Source of the DNA: Candidatus Fermentimicrarchaeum limneticum
GTDB taxonomy: Archaea > Micrarchaeota > Micrarchaeia > Burarchaeales > Fermentimicrarchaeaceae
Assembly (NCBI GenBank): GCA_013426015.1
Contig: CP058998.1
Coordinates: forward strand, 1,114,758-1,178,757
DNA length: 64,000 bases
Direction of reading: 5' to 3'
The stretch's first letter is position 1. The number at the start of each line of letters is the position of its first letter. The notes beneath the pieces are model-generated. The model saw only the letters and a list, made by a program, of their open reading frames with translations, was not told the origin of the DNA and ran no database searches. Of this stretch, positions 7,689 through 16,079 are shown one piece after another. A program made the translations under genes and the position numbers.

Positions 7689-8701
7689 TATTCCTCTATT
7701 CTAAGGAGATCCTCATTATCCAAGAAGTAGTCAATCAGGTCCTTAAGGGTCTTCTCAAACGGTATTCTGGGTTCCCAGCCCAGTTCCTTCTTTGCTTTTG
7801 AGTAATCGCACTGCAGGACCATCACATCGGCAGGCCTGTACCTGCTCTTGTCAATCTCAACAGTCATTTTTCCATCCAACTCCCCAATCTTAATCGCCAT
7901 CTTCGCGAGCTCGCCCACGCTGATGCTCTTGCCACTTCCCAAGTTATAGACTTCGCCAGCTTTGCCTTTCTCAACGGCCAGCATGTAGCCTCGCAGTATA
8001 TCCCTCACATCAGAGAAGTCCCTCTTCGGCTCAGGATTGCCTACGACAAGCTTCTTCTCCTTGAACTTTATCCCCCTTGCCACTTGCCTTGCCACGATGC
8101 TTGTGACAAAATGCAAACCTCTGCGAGGTCCAGTGTGGTTAAATGCCCTTGTTCTGACAACTGGCAGTTTGTAGCATTTGAAGTGCGCGTAGCACATGTA
8201 ATCCCCTGCAACTTTCGATGCAGCATAGGGAGAAAGCGGTCTGAGAGGGTTGGTCTCCTTTACTGGCAGCTCATCCTCCAGCACAAGCCCGTACTCCTCG
8301 CTGGAGCCTGCGAAATGCATCTTCTCAACTCCGTCGTAATGCCTTATTGCCTCAAGCACATTGGCGGTTCCCATTATGTTAGTCTTGTAAGTGTCATACG
8401 GCGCTTGGAAGCTGAGAGGCACGTAGGACTGTGCCGCCAGGTGGAAGACAACGCTGGGCTTGCTCTCCTTTAGTGCATTCATTATAGAAGCCATGTCAAC
8501 CAAATTCCCCTCAATGACCTTGATCTTTCCTCTCATGTGTGCGATGTTGGGGTAATGCGGGACGGCATGCCTCCTCAGCAATCCATATACCTCAGCCCCC
8601 ATACTGACGAGTTTCTCTGATAGGTGTGAGCCCATAAAGCCGGTTATACCGGTTATAAAGACGTGCCTGTCCGCCCAGAAAGATTCAGATGGTTCTGTCA
8701 A
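7688..8701 (-). CDS. GDP-mannose 4,6-dehydratase-like SDR
   Basis: 337 residues from a TTG start. The motifs are FITGITGFMGSHL (NADP binding), GLLRRH, HLAAQSYVPLSF, SSEEYG, YAASK and FNHTGPRRG followed by FVTS, together the pattern of GDP-mannose 4,6-dehydratase (Gmd) and its reductase relative Rmd. The product would be GDP-4-keto-6-deoxymannose, precursor of GDP-fucose, GDP-rhamnose or perosamine. I choose the TTG at 8701 because GAGGGTGAT lies just upstream; an in-frame TTG at 8728 has no ribosome site. No clear GDP-fucose synthase is seen. It starts the minus-strand operon that continues with the SDR and GT4. Confidence 0.8.
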   Translation of the reverse strand: MTEPSESFWADRHVFITGITGFMGSHLSEKLVSMGAEVYGLLRRHAVPHYPNIAHMRGKIKVIEGNLVDMASIMNALKESKPSVVFHLAAQSYVPLSFQAPYDTYKTNIMGTANVLEAIRHYDGVEKMHFAGSSEEYGLVLEDELPVKETNPLRPLSPYAASKVAGDYMCYAHFKCYKLPVVRTRAFNHTGPRRGLHFVTSIVARQVARGIKFKEKKLVVGNPEPKRDFSDVRDILRGYMLAVEKGKAGEVYNLGSGKSISVGELAKMAIKIGELDGKMTVEIDKSRYRPADVMVLQCDYSKAKKELGWEPRIPFEKTLKDLIDYFLDNEDLLRIEE

Positions 8702-8763
8702 ATTATCACCCTCAGAAATTTTATGCAATTTCTAAGATATCGCATTAAGTATTTATAAACCAT

Positions 8764-9741
8764 TCAGCGTGTCTTCAGCCTGTTCAGGAGGAAGGAATAG
8801 GTTATGAGTACAGCCCTCAGCGGCGAGATGAAGAAGACGAAGCAAATTGACGGAAGCAGCATTCTGGTCAGGTAGTAAGCTACAATGACCTCTGCAACCA
8901 GCACCAGCAGCATCAACGCGAGGAGGTAAAGGAATATGCTGTTCAGCACGCTTAGCAGAATGCATGCTGCGAATATGAGCCAGAAGAATGGATAGGGAGG
9001 GTACAGAAGCACGAGTGGATTCTCGTTTATTAGATTATACGTGGAGGCGCCCTTTCCCACGTATCTTGCCTGCCTGACAATCTCGGAGAGGGTTGACGGT
9101 TCAATGTGCCTAATCCCAACCTTTACAAATGGTATCCTCGTCCTCTCCGCAACCCTCCTCCCCAACTCCCTGTCCTCATAATAGAATATCCTCTCGTTGA
9201 ATCCCCCAAGCTCGCTGAACAGCTTCCTCCTTATGCCGCTTATGTACTCTATCTTCGTGCCACTCGCTTTGAAGAAAAGATTGCTCATTACCGCCCTAAC
9301 CTCCTGACATCTCTGCAGAAATGTTTTGTACTCACCGCCTCCGCCAGTGCGCACAGCACCGATGCTCTCATTCTGGAAAACCTCACCAACCTTTTCTATC
9401 AGCCCTCTGTCATCCACCACGATGTCTGAATCTTGGAAATACACCACGTCCCCTCTTGCAGCCTCCGCCCCCCTATTCCTTGCAAACGCAGCTGAGTGCC
9501 CTCTGTCAAAATTGATCAGTTTTACCCTTCCCTCCTCCTTCCCAAGCTTCTCAACTATCTCACGCGTTGCGTCAGTGCTGCCATCGTTTACAACGATTAT
9601 CTCGTAGGGCTTGACAGTCTGGTTGAGGAGGCTGCGCACGCTCCTTTCTATCACGTCCTCCTCGTTGCGTGCAGGTATTACCACTGAAATCTTTAGTTTC
9701 TTTTCTATGCGCTCACCTTCCAGAAGGAAATTTATGAACAT
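8764..9741 (-). CDS. Membrane-anchored glycosyltransferase, GT2 family
   Basis: About 325 residues. The GT-A domain starts KISVVIPARNEEDVIERSV, with VVNDGSTD, the DSDIV acidic motif and a later FYYEDRELGRR block. The C-terminal 90 residues carry about three hydrophobic helices, so the enzyme is membrane-bound with its catalytic domain in the cytoplasm. Start: an in-frame ATG at 9810 would overlap the divergent methyltransferase gene, so I use the ATG at 9741, which has an AT-rich TATA-like stretch (TTTTTAATAA) about 25-30 bases upstream. A start further in, at ATA after GGAAGGTGA, is possible but unorthodox. Confidence 0.82.
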   Translation of the reverse strand: MFINFLLEGERIEKKLKISVVIPARNEEDVIERSVRSLLNQTVKPYEIIVVNDGSTDATREIVEKLGKEEGRVKLINFDRGHSAAFARNRGAEAARGDVVYFQDSDIVVDDRGLIEKVGEVFQNESIGAVRTGGGGEYKTFLQRCQEVRAVMSNLFFKASGTKIEYISGIRRKLFSELGGFNERIFYYEDRELGRRVAERTRIPFVKVGIRHIEPSTLSEIVRQARYVGKGASTYNLINENPLVLLYPPYPFFWLIFAACILLSVLNSIFLYLLALMLLVLVAEVIVAYYLTRMLLPSICFVFFISPLRAVLITYSFLLNRLKTR

Positions 9742-9789
9742 AGATTTACAGGGATAATTTATTAAAAAGCATACTGCAAACTTCTTAAC

Positions 9790-10398
9790 ATGGCAAGAAT
9801 AGACTGGCACAGGTTCGTAAACAATATAAAACCGCTAATCAAAGGCAAGAAGATACTGGCAATAGGCTGCTCGGACGGAGGCAACGACCTAGCTTTTGGG
9901 GATAAAGAGAGTTTGGGCGTAGATTGCGATAAACAGGCATTGAAAAGGGCTAGAGACAAAGGTCTTCGGGTCCGCTATGGTTTTGCAGGCAAGACTGACT
10001 TGCATGGAGAGAAGTTTGAAGTTGTTACCATAATCCATCTCCTAGAACATTTAGAAACGAGAAAGGAGGTATGTGACACTCTTAAGAGTGCCTACGATGT
10101 GCTGGAGAATGGCGGCACCCTCATTGTTGCGACGCCTTACGCATACGACTCAAGTGCTTGGACAAACTGGGAGCATGTGCGCTGCTTCACGATGAACTCC
10201 CTGAGCGTGCTTATAGAGAATGCTGGATTCAGGATACTGGACAGCTACTCCTACTGGCACATCCCCTTCGAACCATACCTACTCAACCACGGAATCGGGA
10301 ATTTCAGGTTTCCGTTCAAGAGGGACTACATCCTCAAGCTGTTTGCGAATTTCAATCTCGTGAGAGATTTATGGATAATAGCAAGAAAAGAGAAGTAG
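9790..10398 (+). CDS. SAM-dependent methyltransferase, class I
   Basis: 202 residues. Motif I is ILAIGCSDGGNDLAF (residues about 18-32) and the acidic end of strand 2 is LGVDCDKQAL. A post-I region (FEVVTIIHLLEHLE) and YDVLENGGTLIVATP match Methyltransf_11/23-type enzymes. Its position among glycosyltransferases suggests methylation of a sugar or the glycan cap, which is inference. It is divergent from the GT2 gene with 48 bases between them, and is followed after 22 bases by a GT4. Confidence 0.82.
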   Translation: MARIDWHRFVNNIKPLIKGKKILAIGCSDGGNDLAFGDKESLGVDCDKQALKRARDKGLRVRYGFAGKTDLHGEKFEVVTIIHLLEHLETRKEVCDTLKSAYDVLENGGTLIVATPYAYDSSAWTNWEHVRCFTMNSLSVLIENAGFRILDSYSYWHIPFEPYLLNHGIGNFRFPFKRDYILKLFANFNLVRDLWIIARKEK

Positions 10399-10420
10399 AC
10401 AACTGGAGGTAGGTGTATCA

Positions 10421-11521
10421 TTGAAAATCTTAATGCTGTCCCCATTTTCATCAAAAGGGGCAACTACGGGCAGGCTCTGCAACCTAGCTCGGAACATGAT
10501 GCTTGAGACAAAAATCATAATTCCGAGAGAAGACAAATACGGTCGCTCCGAGGATGATGAGATGTTCCTCTTCACGCTGGAGAGGAAATCCTTTCTGCTG
10601 CTCCCCCTCCATGTATTCCGCTCCCTGAGATACATGATGCGGAAAAAGCCGCAGGCGGTTTACTTCGCAAAACCCCACCTCTTCACTCTCCTCCCAGCAG
10701 TTTTGTACAAGTTCCTCAGCCCCAGCTGCAGCTTGGTTTTTGACTGCGACGAGTGGGATCCGGCCACGCTGAGGGACAACGGGGAGCCGTTCTACAAGGT
10801 ATGGCTGACCGATTTCCTCGCATCTCTCTCTGTAATGCTATCTGCTGGAATAATCTACTCAAACACGTGGATTAAGGAGGAGAAAATCCCGCGAAAATAC
10901 TGGGGGAAGTGCTTTTACCTTTCGAACGGTGCGGATACTCTGGAATTCAAGGTGAGGAAACGGAAGAAGGGAAAGGAGTTTTCAATCATGTTCGTTGGAC
11001 TGCTCCACAAGATAAAGCACATATCGCCGATACTGGATGCCGTGGAAATTGCGTCAAAGCAGATACCGGATCTGAAATGCTACATTGTTGGTGACGGCCC
11101 TAAGAGGAAGGAGCTTGAGGATGTGGTGGCTTCAAAGGGGTTGGAGAAGTTTTTTGTTTTCACTGGCACCGTGCCGCATGAGAACCTGCCAACCTTGCTT
11201 CCAACTGCCGACATCCTCATTGCGCCATTCTCGGACATGGAGGGAGTACGCTACCAGAGCAATGTGAAAATATTCGAATACATGGCAGTTGGTGTTCCGA
11301 TAATAGCAACAGATGTTGGCGACATAAAGAGGGTTCTTGGCGAGGGAAGAGCCGGTTATGTCGTGCCTCCAAACAACCCGGAAGCAATAGCTGAGAAGAT
11401 AATCTACATCCGCCAAAACCCAAAGGAATCCAACCTGCGTGCCTCTCTGGCAAGGAAAATGGCGGTTGAGATGTTTGACTGGAGGGTGCTTGCAAAGAAT
11501 TTGGAAGCTTTCCTGAGTTGA
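10421..11521 (+). CDS. Glycosyltransferase, GT4 family
   Basis: 366 residues. It starts at TTG, supported by GGAGGTAGGTG just upstream and by the family-typical N-terminus KILMLSPFSSKGATTGRL. The donor domain runs from FSIMFVGLLHKIKHISPILDA through CYIVGDGPKR to the EYMAVGVPIIATDVGD motif. Probably cytoplasmic and attached to the membrane surface. It lies 22 bases after the methyltransferase and, 4 bases after its stop, a second GT4 start codon begins that is interrupted by the endonuclease insertion. Confidence 0.87.
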   Translation: MKILMLSPFSSKGATTGRLCNLARNMMLETKIIIPREDKYGRSEDDEMFLFTLERKSFLLLPLHVFRSLRYMMRKKPQAVYFAKPHLFTLLPAVLYKFLSPSCSLVFDCDEWDPATLRDNGEPFYKVWLTDFLASLSVMLSAGIIYSNTWIKEEKIPRKYWGKCFYLSNGADTLEFKVRKRKKGKEFSIMFVGLLHKIKHISPILDAVEIASKQIPDLKCYIVGDGPKRKELEDVVASKGLEKFFVFTGTVPHENLPTLLPTADILIAPFSDMEGVRYQSNVKIFEYMAVGVPIIATDVGDIKRVLGEGRAGYVVPPNNPEAIAEKIIYIRQNPKESNLRASLARKMAVEMFDWRVLAKNLEAFLS

Positions 11522-11525
11522 TATC

Positions 11526-11551
11526 ATGAGAATATGCCTGCTCAACCCATT
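11526..11551 (+). pseudogene. Orphaned 5' end of the downstream GT4 gene
   Basis: ATG at 11526 opens MRICLLNPF, the usual first residues of a GT4, then runs into a stop after 15 codons inside the inserted element. Joined to the sequence after 12811 it would read MRICLLNPFPLSLHSGIE in frame with the intact GT4 body. It is therefore best read as the original start of the gene now split by the insertion. Confidence 0.65.
11541..11551. repeat. 11-bp direct repeat flanking the endonuclease insertion (left)
   Basis: CTCAACCCATT occurs here and at 12801-12811, one on each side of the inserted endonuclease cassette (unit length 1,260 bases). It may be a target-site duplication, or homologous GT4 sequence brought in by gene conversion, because the bases before the right copy also encode a GT4 start (IRIGILNPF). 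Confidence 0.7.
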
Positions 11552-11589
11552 CCAAAGGTATATATACTTATAGGTATATAATCGTAGGT

Positions 11590-11724
11590 ATGAAAATGCC
11601 ACGATTTGAATGCAACCGATGTAAGCATGTTTGGATACCAAGAACCGAGAAACCACCGAAGGTCTGTCCGAAATGCAAATCGCCATATTGGAACAAAGAA
11701 AGAGTCAGAAAGGCGGTAAAATGA
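11590..11724 (+). CDS. Small zinc-ribbon protein of the endonuclease cassette
   Basis: 44 residues, too short for most gene callers. Two C-x-x-C knuckles (CNRC at 8-11 and CPKC at 26-29) with aromatic and basic residues between give a rubredoxin-like or zinc-ribbon fold; the C-terminus is basic (NKERVRKAVK). The ATG follows GTAGGT, and the stop overlaps the endonuclease ATG as ATGA, so the two are translationally coupled. It could help bind DNA for the endonuclease or regulate the cassette; no function is known to me. Confidence 0.6.
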   Translation: MKMPRFECNRCKHVWIPRTEKPPKVCPKCKSPYWNKERVRKAVK

Positions 11725-12785
11725 AATGTCATAATTATGGTTTCTGCAGAAAATGCGGGAAAGAACATACTCACCCTATGCAAGGTAAATACCATACTGA
11801 AGAAACTAAAAGAAGAATAGGTTTGGCTAATAGGGCTCGACCAAATATGATGGGTGACAATAACCCAGCCAAGCGCCTTGAAGTCCGAAAGAAAATAGGT
11901 CTATTTCGTAAAGGGAAACGTCTATCTAAAGAAACAAGATCAAAATTAAGCATAGCACGAAAAGGTAAACCAAGTCCGATGAAAGGTAAGCACCACTCTG
12001 AACAAACTCGAAAGAGGTTATCAGAAAAAGCAACATTACAGATGCAAAATCCTAAGATGAGAGAACGACTAAGCGAGATTAAAATGAAGCAATTTGCAGA
12101 AGGAAAATTCGTGCCTTGGAACAAAGGAAAGAAAGGGCTACAAAAGCATACCGAAGAAGCAAAGAAAAACATGAGTGTGGCACATCTAGGCAAGAAACTT
12201 AGTGAAGAAGCAAAAAGAAAAATGTCCGAAGTTCGAGTAGAACGTGGACTAAATGAAAAACAAAGTGAACTTGCAAAAAAACTCTGGCAGGATTTAAAAT
12301 TTAGAGAAAAACATAGCGAAGCAAGCAAAAAAATGTGGCAAAACCTAATTTATAGGGAGAACCAGTCTGAAAAAGCAAAAGAGAATTGGAAAAATTTAGA
12401 ATATAGAAACAAAGTAGTTACTAATGCAATGAAGGCAGTTCATATCAAACCAAATAACAAAGAGTTATTTTTGGATTCAGTTATTCACTCCATCACCTCA
12501 AATTACAAATATGCCGGAGATGGTCAAACTATCATAAATGGTCGCTGTCCTGATTGGATAAATACTAATGGGCAAAAAAAGGTAATACTATTCAACGGTC
12601 TCTATTGGCATTTACAACGACTACAAAAAACAGAACCTACTCTTACTAAAGAAGATGTTATGAATATTGAAAAGAAACCATACGAAGAATTTGGCTTCAA
12701 AGTTCTATTCATCTGGGAAGACGAACTAAAAGATGTAGAAAAACTGAAGCAAATAATTTTAAAATTTAATAAGCAAGGTGATTAG
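11721..12785 (+). CDS. NUMOD3-repeat endonuclease with Vsr-like nuclease domain
   Basis: 354 residues from ATG 11721. It opens with a CHNYGFCRKC zinc-knuckle-like start, then about seven NUMOD3-type DNA-binding repeats (HTEETKRRIGLANRAR, HHSEQTRKRLSEKAT, HTEEAKKNMSVAHLGKK and so on) to about residue 230. The C-terminal 100 residues resemble a Vsr/EDxHD nuclease: ELFLDSVIHS, GRCPDWIN, ILFNGLYWH and FIWEDELKD supply the expected acidic and histidine residues. NUMOD3 modules position homing endonucleases on their target. The last codons (AAGGTGAT) also form a Shine-Dalgarno site for the downstream GT4. Confidence 0.78.
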   Translation: MKCHNYGFCRKCGKEHTHPMQGKYHTEETKRRIGLANRARPNMMGDNNPAKRLEVRKKIGLFRKGKRLSKETRSKLSIARKGKPSPMKGKHHSEQTRKRLSEKATLQMQNPKMRERLSEIKMKQFAEGKFVPWNKGKKGLQKHTEEAKKNMSVAHLGKKLSEEAKRKMSEVRVERGLNEKQSELAKKLWQDLKFREKHSEASKKMWQNLIYRENQSEKAKENWKNLEYRNKVVTNAMKAVHIKPNNKELFLDSVIHSITSNYKYAGDGQTIINGRCPDWINTNGQKKVILFNGLYWHLQRLQKTEPTLTKEDVMNIEKKPYEEFGFKVLFIWEDELKDVEKLKQIILKFNKQGD

Positions 12786-13865
12786 ATTCGAATTGGAATT
12801 CTCAACCCATTTCCGCTTTCATTGCATTCAGGGATTGAGGTAGTCACTCATAATTTAGTTACAGAGCTTGAGAAGAGAAGCATTGAAACTGAGGTCGTAT
12901 CGCTGTCAGAGAGCGAGATGAACCTAATTCCGAAATTCGCCAGAGTATCCATATCCGCAGTTCTTCTGAAGAAGCTGCTGAGTTCAAAATCGCGCTTTGA
13001 CATCATTCATGCCAATGCCTGGTCCGCATGCGTTTTGAAGTTCATCAAGGACAAACCATCCATAGCAACAGCGCACGGTACCGTAAGAGGTCTGCTCGCC
13101 CTCACAGGAGACCTGGCCCCCCTCCCCTCTCAGCTTTACACCTCTCTTGTCACCCAAAACCTTGAAAAGATAGGCTTCAGGAACGCCCGCCAAGTTGCGG
13201 CCGTCTCCCATTCCTGCAGAATGGAGCTTATTACAGATTACCACATACCTGAGGAGAGGGTGAATGTCGTTTACAACGGCATAGACGTGAGTAAGGTACG
13301 CAGAGTCAAAACCAACCTGAAAGACGAGTTTGGATGCGAGAACCTACTCCTATTCCTAGGGAGGCTGACCAAGCAGAAGGGGGCCGAATTCCTGATGACC
13401 GCCATGCCGATGTTGAAGGGTTATGACGCCAAACTAGTAATAGCAGGAACCGGCCCGGAGCAGGACAATTTGCAGCGTATGGTCTCTGAACTAAAACTAG
13501 AAGAAAGAGTAGTATTCGCCGGGGCGGTTGATGAGAGGAGGAAACTGGAATTGCTCTCAGCAAGTGACGTGTTCGTCTGTCCCTCCCTCTGGGAGTCGTT
13601 CGGCGTGGTGCTGCTTGAAGCTATGGCGTGCGAGACCCCAATAGTCGCGAGCAGAGTTGCCAGCATACCTGAAATAGTTGGGGAAGATGGCGTTCTTGTC
13701 GAGCCCCGCAACCCCCAATCCATCTCCGACGGCATAGCAAGGATGCTGAAAGACAAAAAAGCTTCAAGGAAGCTTGCTGGAAAAGCCCGCAAACACCTGC
13801 TTAAGAATTTCACTGCGCAGAAAATGGCGGAAAGATATATTGAGTTGTACAAGAAGCTTCTGTGA
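12786..13865 (+). CDS. Glycosyltransferase, GT4 family, with start rebuilt by the insertion
   Basis: Conserved GT4: IEVVTHNLVTELEKR, HANAWSACVLKF, VSHSCRMELI, the donor-domain start LLFLGRLTKQKGAEFL, and WESFGVVLLEAMACETPIVAS with the E-x7-E pair. The family N-terminus IRIGILNPFP is encoded from 12786, but the first codon there is ATT, preceded by AAGGTGAT from the end of the endonuclease gene. The first conventional start is TTG at 12822, which would drop the first beta strand. Either translation begins at ATT, or it is weak or absent. Before the insertion the start was probably ATG at 11526. Ends 3 bases before a convergent GT4. Confidence 0.75.
   Translation: MRIGILNPFPLSLHSGIEVVTHNLVTELEKRSIETEVVSLSESEMNLIPKFARVSISAVLLKKLLSSKSRFDIIHANAWSACVLKFIKDKPSIATAHGTVRGLLALTGDLAPLPSQLYTSLVTQNLEKIGFRNARQVAAVSHSCRMELITDYHIPEERVNVVYNGIDVSKVRRVKTNLKDEFGCENLLLFLGRLTKQKGAEFLMTAMPMLKGYDAKLVIAGTGPEQDNLQRMVSELKLEERVVFAGAVDERRKLELLSASDVFVCPSLWESFGVVLLEAMACETPIVASRVASIPEIVGEDGVLVEPRNPQSISDGIARMLKDKKASRKLAGKARKHLLKNFTAQKMAERYIELYKKLL
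12801..12811. repeat. 11-bp direct repeat flanking the endonuclease insertion (right)
   Basis: CTCAACCCATT, identical to 11541-11551. Deleting the unit between the copies would restore an uninterrupted GT4 frame starting at the ATG at 11526. Confidence 0.7.
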
Positions 13866-13868
13866 AAG

Positions 13869-14978
13869 TCACTCCAAGGCTTTTCTGTATGCAGCGACAA
13901 GGTTGCGCCCGTATTTCTCCCACGTGTACCGCTCCGCATTCTTCCTTGCACTTCTTCCCATCTTCTTCGCTTCCTTTTCATTCTCATAGAGGTAGAGAAT
14001 CTTTTCCTTAAGAGCCTTGACCTCTCTTATGGGAACTATGAAACCATCCTTGCCGTCTCTCACAACTGAGCCGGAGTTAGGAGTGGTTATCACGGGCAGG
14101 CCGCAGGCCATTGCCTCATACGTGACTAGCGCACTCCCCTCCTCTATTGATGGGAGGACGAAGACAGAAGCTGATGAGTAGAGACGAGGCAGGTCCTCAA
14201 CCCAGCTGGTGAGTCTCAGGTTTCTCAGCTTCTCATATCGCCCAACAACTCCTCTCATCTCTGCCTGCACCTTTCCCTTAACCACCAATTCAGCATTTTT
14301 CAGATTCAGCTCGGAAAAAGCCTCCAGTAAATACTGCAGCCCCTTTCTCATAATGACCTGACCAACGAAAAGAACCCGGAATACCGAATCCTTCTTTTTC
14401 ATCGGCCTGAATCTTCCGCTGTCCACCCCAAATGGAATCTTGATCAGTTTCTCCTTATTGAATTTCTGCTCCATGAAGCTTTCGTAAGCAAATTCCGAAG
14501 GGACCAGCACATAGTCGCACTCCTCATACTCCTGCAGGCATTTCCTAACCACCCCTCCGTCAACTACTTCTGCATTAACCCCAAAACGCCCATACTCCTC
14601 TGCAACCAACTCCTTGTATCTCAATATGTGCGATGACGCTCTCTCAATGAAGATTTTAGCATCATTCGCCTTTGCTTTTCTTAGCGAGATTAGGGAGTGG
14701 TTGTTCCACCCATGGAACACATCGCAGTCTGATACGTGGAATGAGGACAACCAGTCATAGCAGTTGTCTACAGTTCCATGAAAAGGCAGCCGACTTATAA
14801 AAGCACCCATCGGAATAACGGTTGAAATTTTATCCTTCCTTATGCCACTATTCTCGTCAGACCAGCATATCACTTTTTTCAGATAACCCCTTCTCTCTAT
14901 CTCCCTTGCAGCGTTACACGCCACAGTTCCGATTCCGGCTCCACCAAATCTCGCCCCAATGGAATATATCACATTCAT
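13869..14978 (-). CDS. Glycosyltransferase, GT4 family
   Basis: 369 residues. N-terminal acceptor domain MNVIYSIGARFGGAGIGTVAC with DVFHGWNNHSLISL. The donor domain begins FRVLFVGQVIMRKGLQYLLEAF and holds PSIEEGSALVTYEAMACGLPVITTPNSG, including the paired glutamates. Donor and acceptor sugars are unknown. It is the last gene of a minus-strand run with rmlA, the RfbH-type dehydrase and rmlD, so it may add the dTDP- or other deoxysugar made by those enzymes. Confidence 0.87.
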   Translation of the reverse strand: MNVIYSIGARFGGAGIGTVACNAAREIERRGYLKKVICWSDENSGIRKDKISTVIPMGAFISRLPFHGTVDNCYDWLSSFHVSDCDVFHGWNNHSLISLRKAKANDAKIFIERASSHILRYKELVAEEYGRFGVNAEVVDGGVVRKCLQEYEECDYVLVPSEFAYESFMEQKFNKEKLIKIPFGVDSGRFRPMKKKDSVFRVLFVGQVIMRKGLQYLLEAFSELNLKNAELVVKGKVQAEMRGVVGRYEKLRNLRLTSWVEDLPRLYSSASVFVLPSIEEGSALVTYEAMACGLPVITTPNSGSVVRDGKDGFIVPIREVKALKEKILYLYENEKEAKKMGRSARKNAERYTWEKYGRNLVAAYRKALE

Positions 14979-15004
14979 GCAACCACTAAAATAGGATTGT
15001 GCTC

Positions 15005-16075
15005 TTATATGGAGAGGTATGTGTTTTCACCTACCACCAGTCTTATTGCTTTTGGCACTTCCTTGCTCCCAGAAACTATCACATTGTTCGCCCCTATAAG
15101 GCTGTCAACTATCCTGCCGACACATTCAACTCGACTGCCTTCCATAACTATACTGGACTCAACCTCAACCTGCTTGAGAACGCACCCGTCACCTATTGAT
15201 GTATACGGCCCCACGTATGCCCCAAAGCTTATATTGCAGTTTCTCCCGATTACCACGGGCCCTTTTATAAAACATCCCTTCCTCACGATTGTCCCCTTCC
15301 CAATAGAAACTCTGCCGCGTATGCTTCCTTCATCCTCTATGACTCCTTCATTTTTTACGGGCAAGTCCTCAAGAACGAGGTGGTTAGCCTCTATTATGTC
15401 CTCCGGCTTCCCCGTATCCTTCCACCATCCGCTGACAGTCTCATATTTCACATCATAACCATTTCTCACAAGGTAATCAACAGCTTCCGTTATCTCATAT
15501 TCATTTCTCCAAGATGGCTTGAGATTGTCTATTGCCTTGAAAATCGTTTTTCTGAAGAAATAAACCCCTATCATCACAAGATCACTTTTTGGTTTCTTTG
15601 GCTTCTCAACGAGTCCAACAATCCTCCCTCCCTTAACCTCCGCAACACCGAATCTCTCAGGGTTCTTATGCCTGCAGAGCAGTATGCTTGCGTCACTTTT
15701 TGATTCCTCAAATTTCTTAGCGAACTTGCCTATACCTCCCTTCAGTATATTATCCCCCAAGTAGACAACAAATGGCTCGTCGCCAACAAACTTCTTGGCG
15801 CACTTCACTGCATGGGCTATACCCCTCGGCTCACCTTGAGTTATGTACTTCACATCCACTCCCAAAGCGGATCCATTACCGACGCTCTCCTGCACCTTCT
15901 CAGGTGCTATTGTACCGAGTATGATGGCAACATCCTTCACTCCCGCATCCCTTAAATCCTCTATTGCATAGAACAGCATCGGTTTGTTCGCAATGGGTAT
16001 AAGCTGCTTCGGTCCTGTGTGGGTTAGCGGTCTCAGTCTAGTCCCGAAACCACCGGACAATACAACACCCTTCAT
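15005..16075 (-). CDS. rmlA: Glucose-1-phosphate thymidylyltransferase, long form
   Basis: 356 residues from ATG 16075. The nucleotidyltransferase signature LSGGFGTRLRPLTHTGPKQLIPIANKPM is intact, followed by GEPRGIAHAV, YLGDNIL and SGWWKDTGKPEDI. After about residue 240 hexapeptide-like repeats (GTIVRKGCFIKGPVVIGRNC) form a left-handed beta helix, the mark of the long RmlA form. It makes dTDP-glucose from glucose-1-phosphate and dTTP. GGTGAT just upstream overlaps the stop of the RfbH-type gene, so the two are coupled; a TTG directly before the ATG is an alternative start. Confidence 0.9.
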   Translation of the reverse strand: MKGVVLSGGFGTRLRPLTHTGPKQLIPIANKPMLFYAIEDLRDAGVKDVAIILGTIAPEKVQESVGNGSALGVDVKYITQGEPRGIAHAVKCAKKFVGDEPFVVYLGDNILKGGIGKFAKKFEESKSDASILLCRHKNPERFGVAEVKGGRIVGLVEKPKKPKSDLVMIGVYFFRKTIFKAIDNLKPSWRNEYEITEAVDYLVRNGYDVKYETVSGWWKDTGKPEDIIEANHLVLEDLPVKNEGVIEDEGSIRGRVSIGKGTIVRKGCFIKGPVVIGRNCNISFGAYVGPYTSIGDGCVLKQVEVESSIVMEGSRVECVGRIVDSLIGANNVIVSGSKEVPKAIRLVVGENTYLSI

Positions 16076-16079
16076 CAAA

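Larger units (their letters stand above)
11552..12800 (+). mobile_element. NUMOD3-Vsr homing-endonuclease-like insertion
   Basis: An AT-rich segment unlike its GC-richer neighbours, carrying its own TATA-rich promoter (GGTATATATAC near 11558), a 44-residue zinc-ribbon gene and a NUMOD3-Vsr endonuclease gene that overlap by ATGA. It splits a GT4 gene after the codons for MRICLLNPF. No transposase, no terminal inverted repeats and no intron fold are evident, so this looks like a free-standing homing endonuclease cassette. A second, decayed relative lies at 22556-23153. Confidence 0.65.

Noticed and set aside
11552-12800. Group I or group II intron hosting the endonuclease
   Set aside because: The cassette has its own promoter-like sequence and two coupled genes with almost no non-coding space; no intron core or splice signals were seen.
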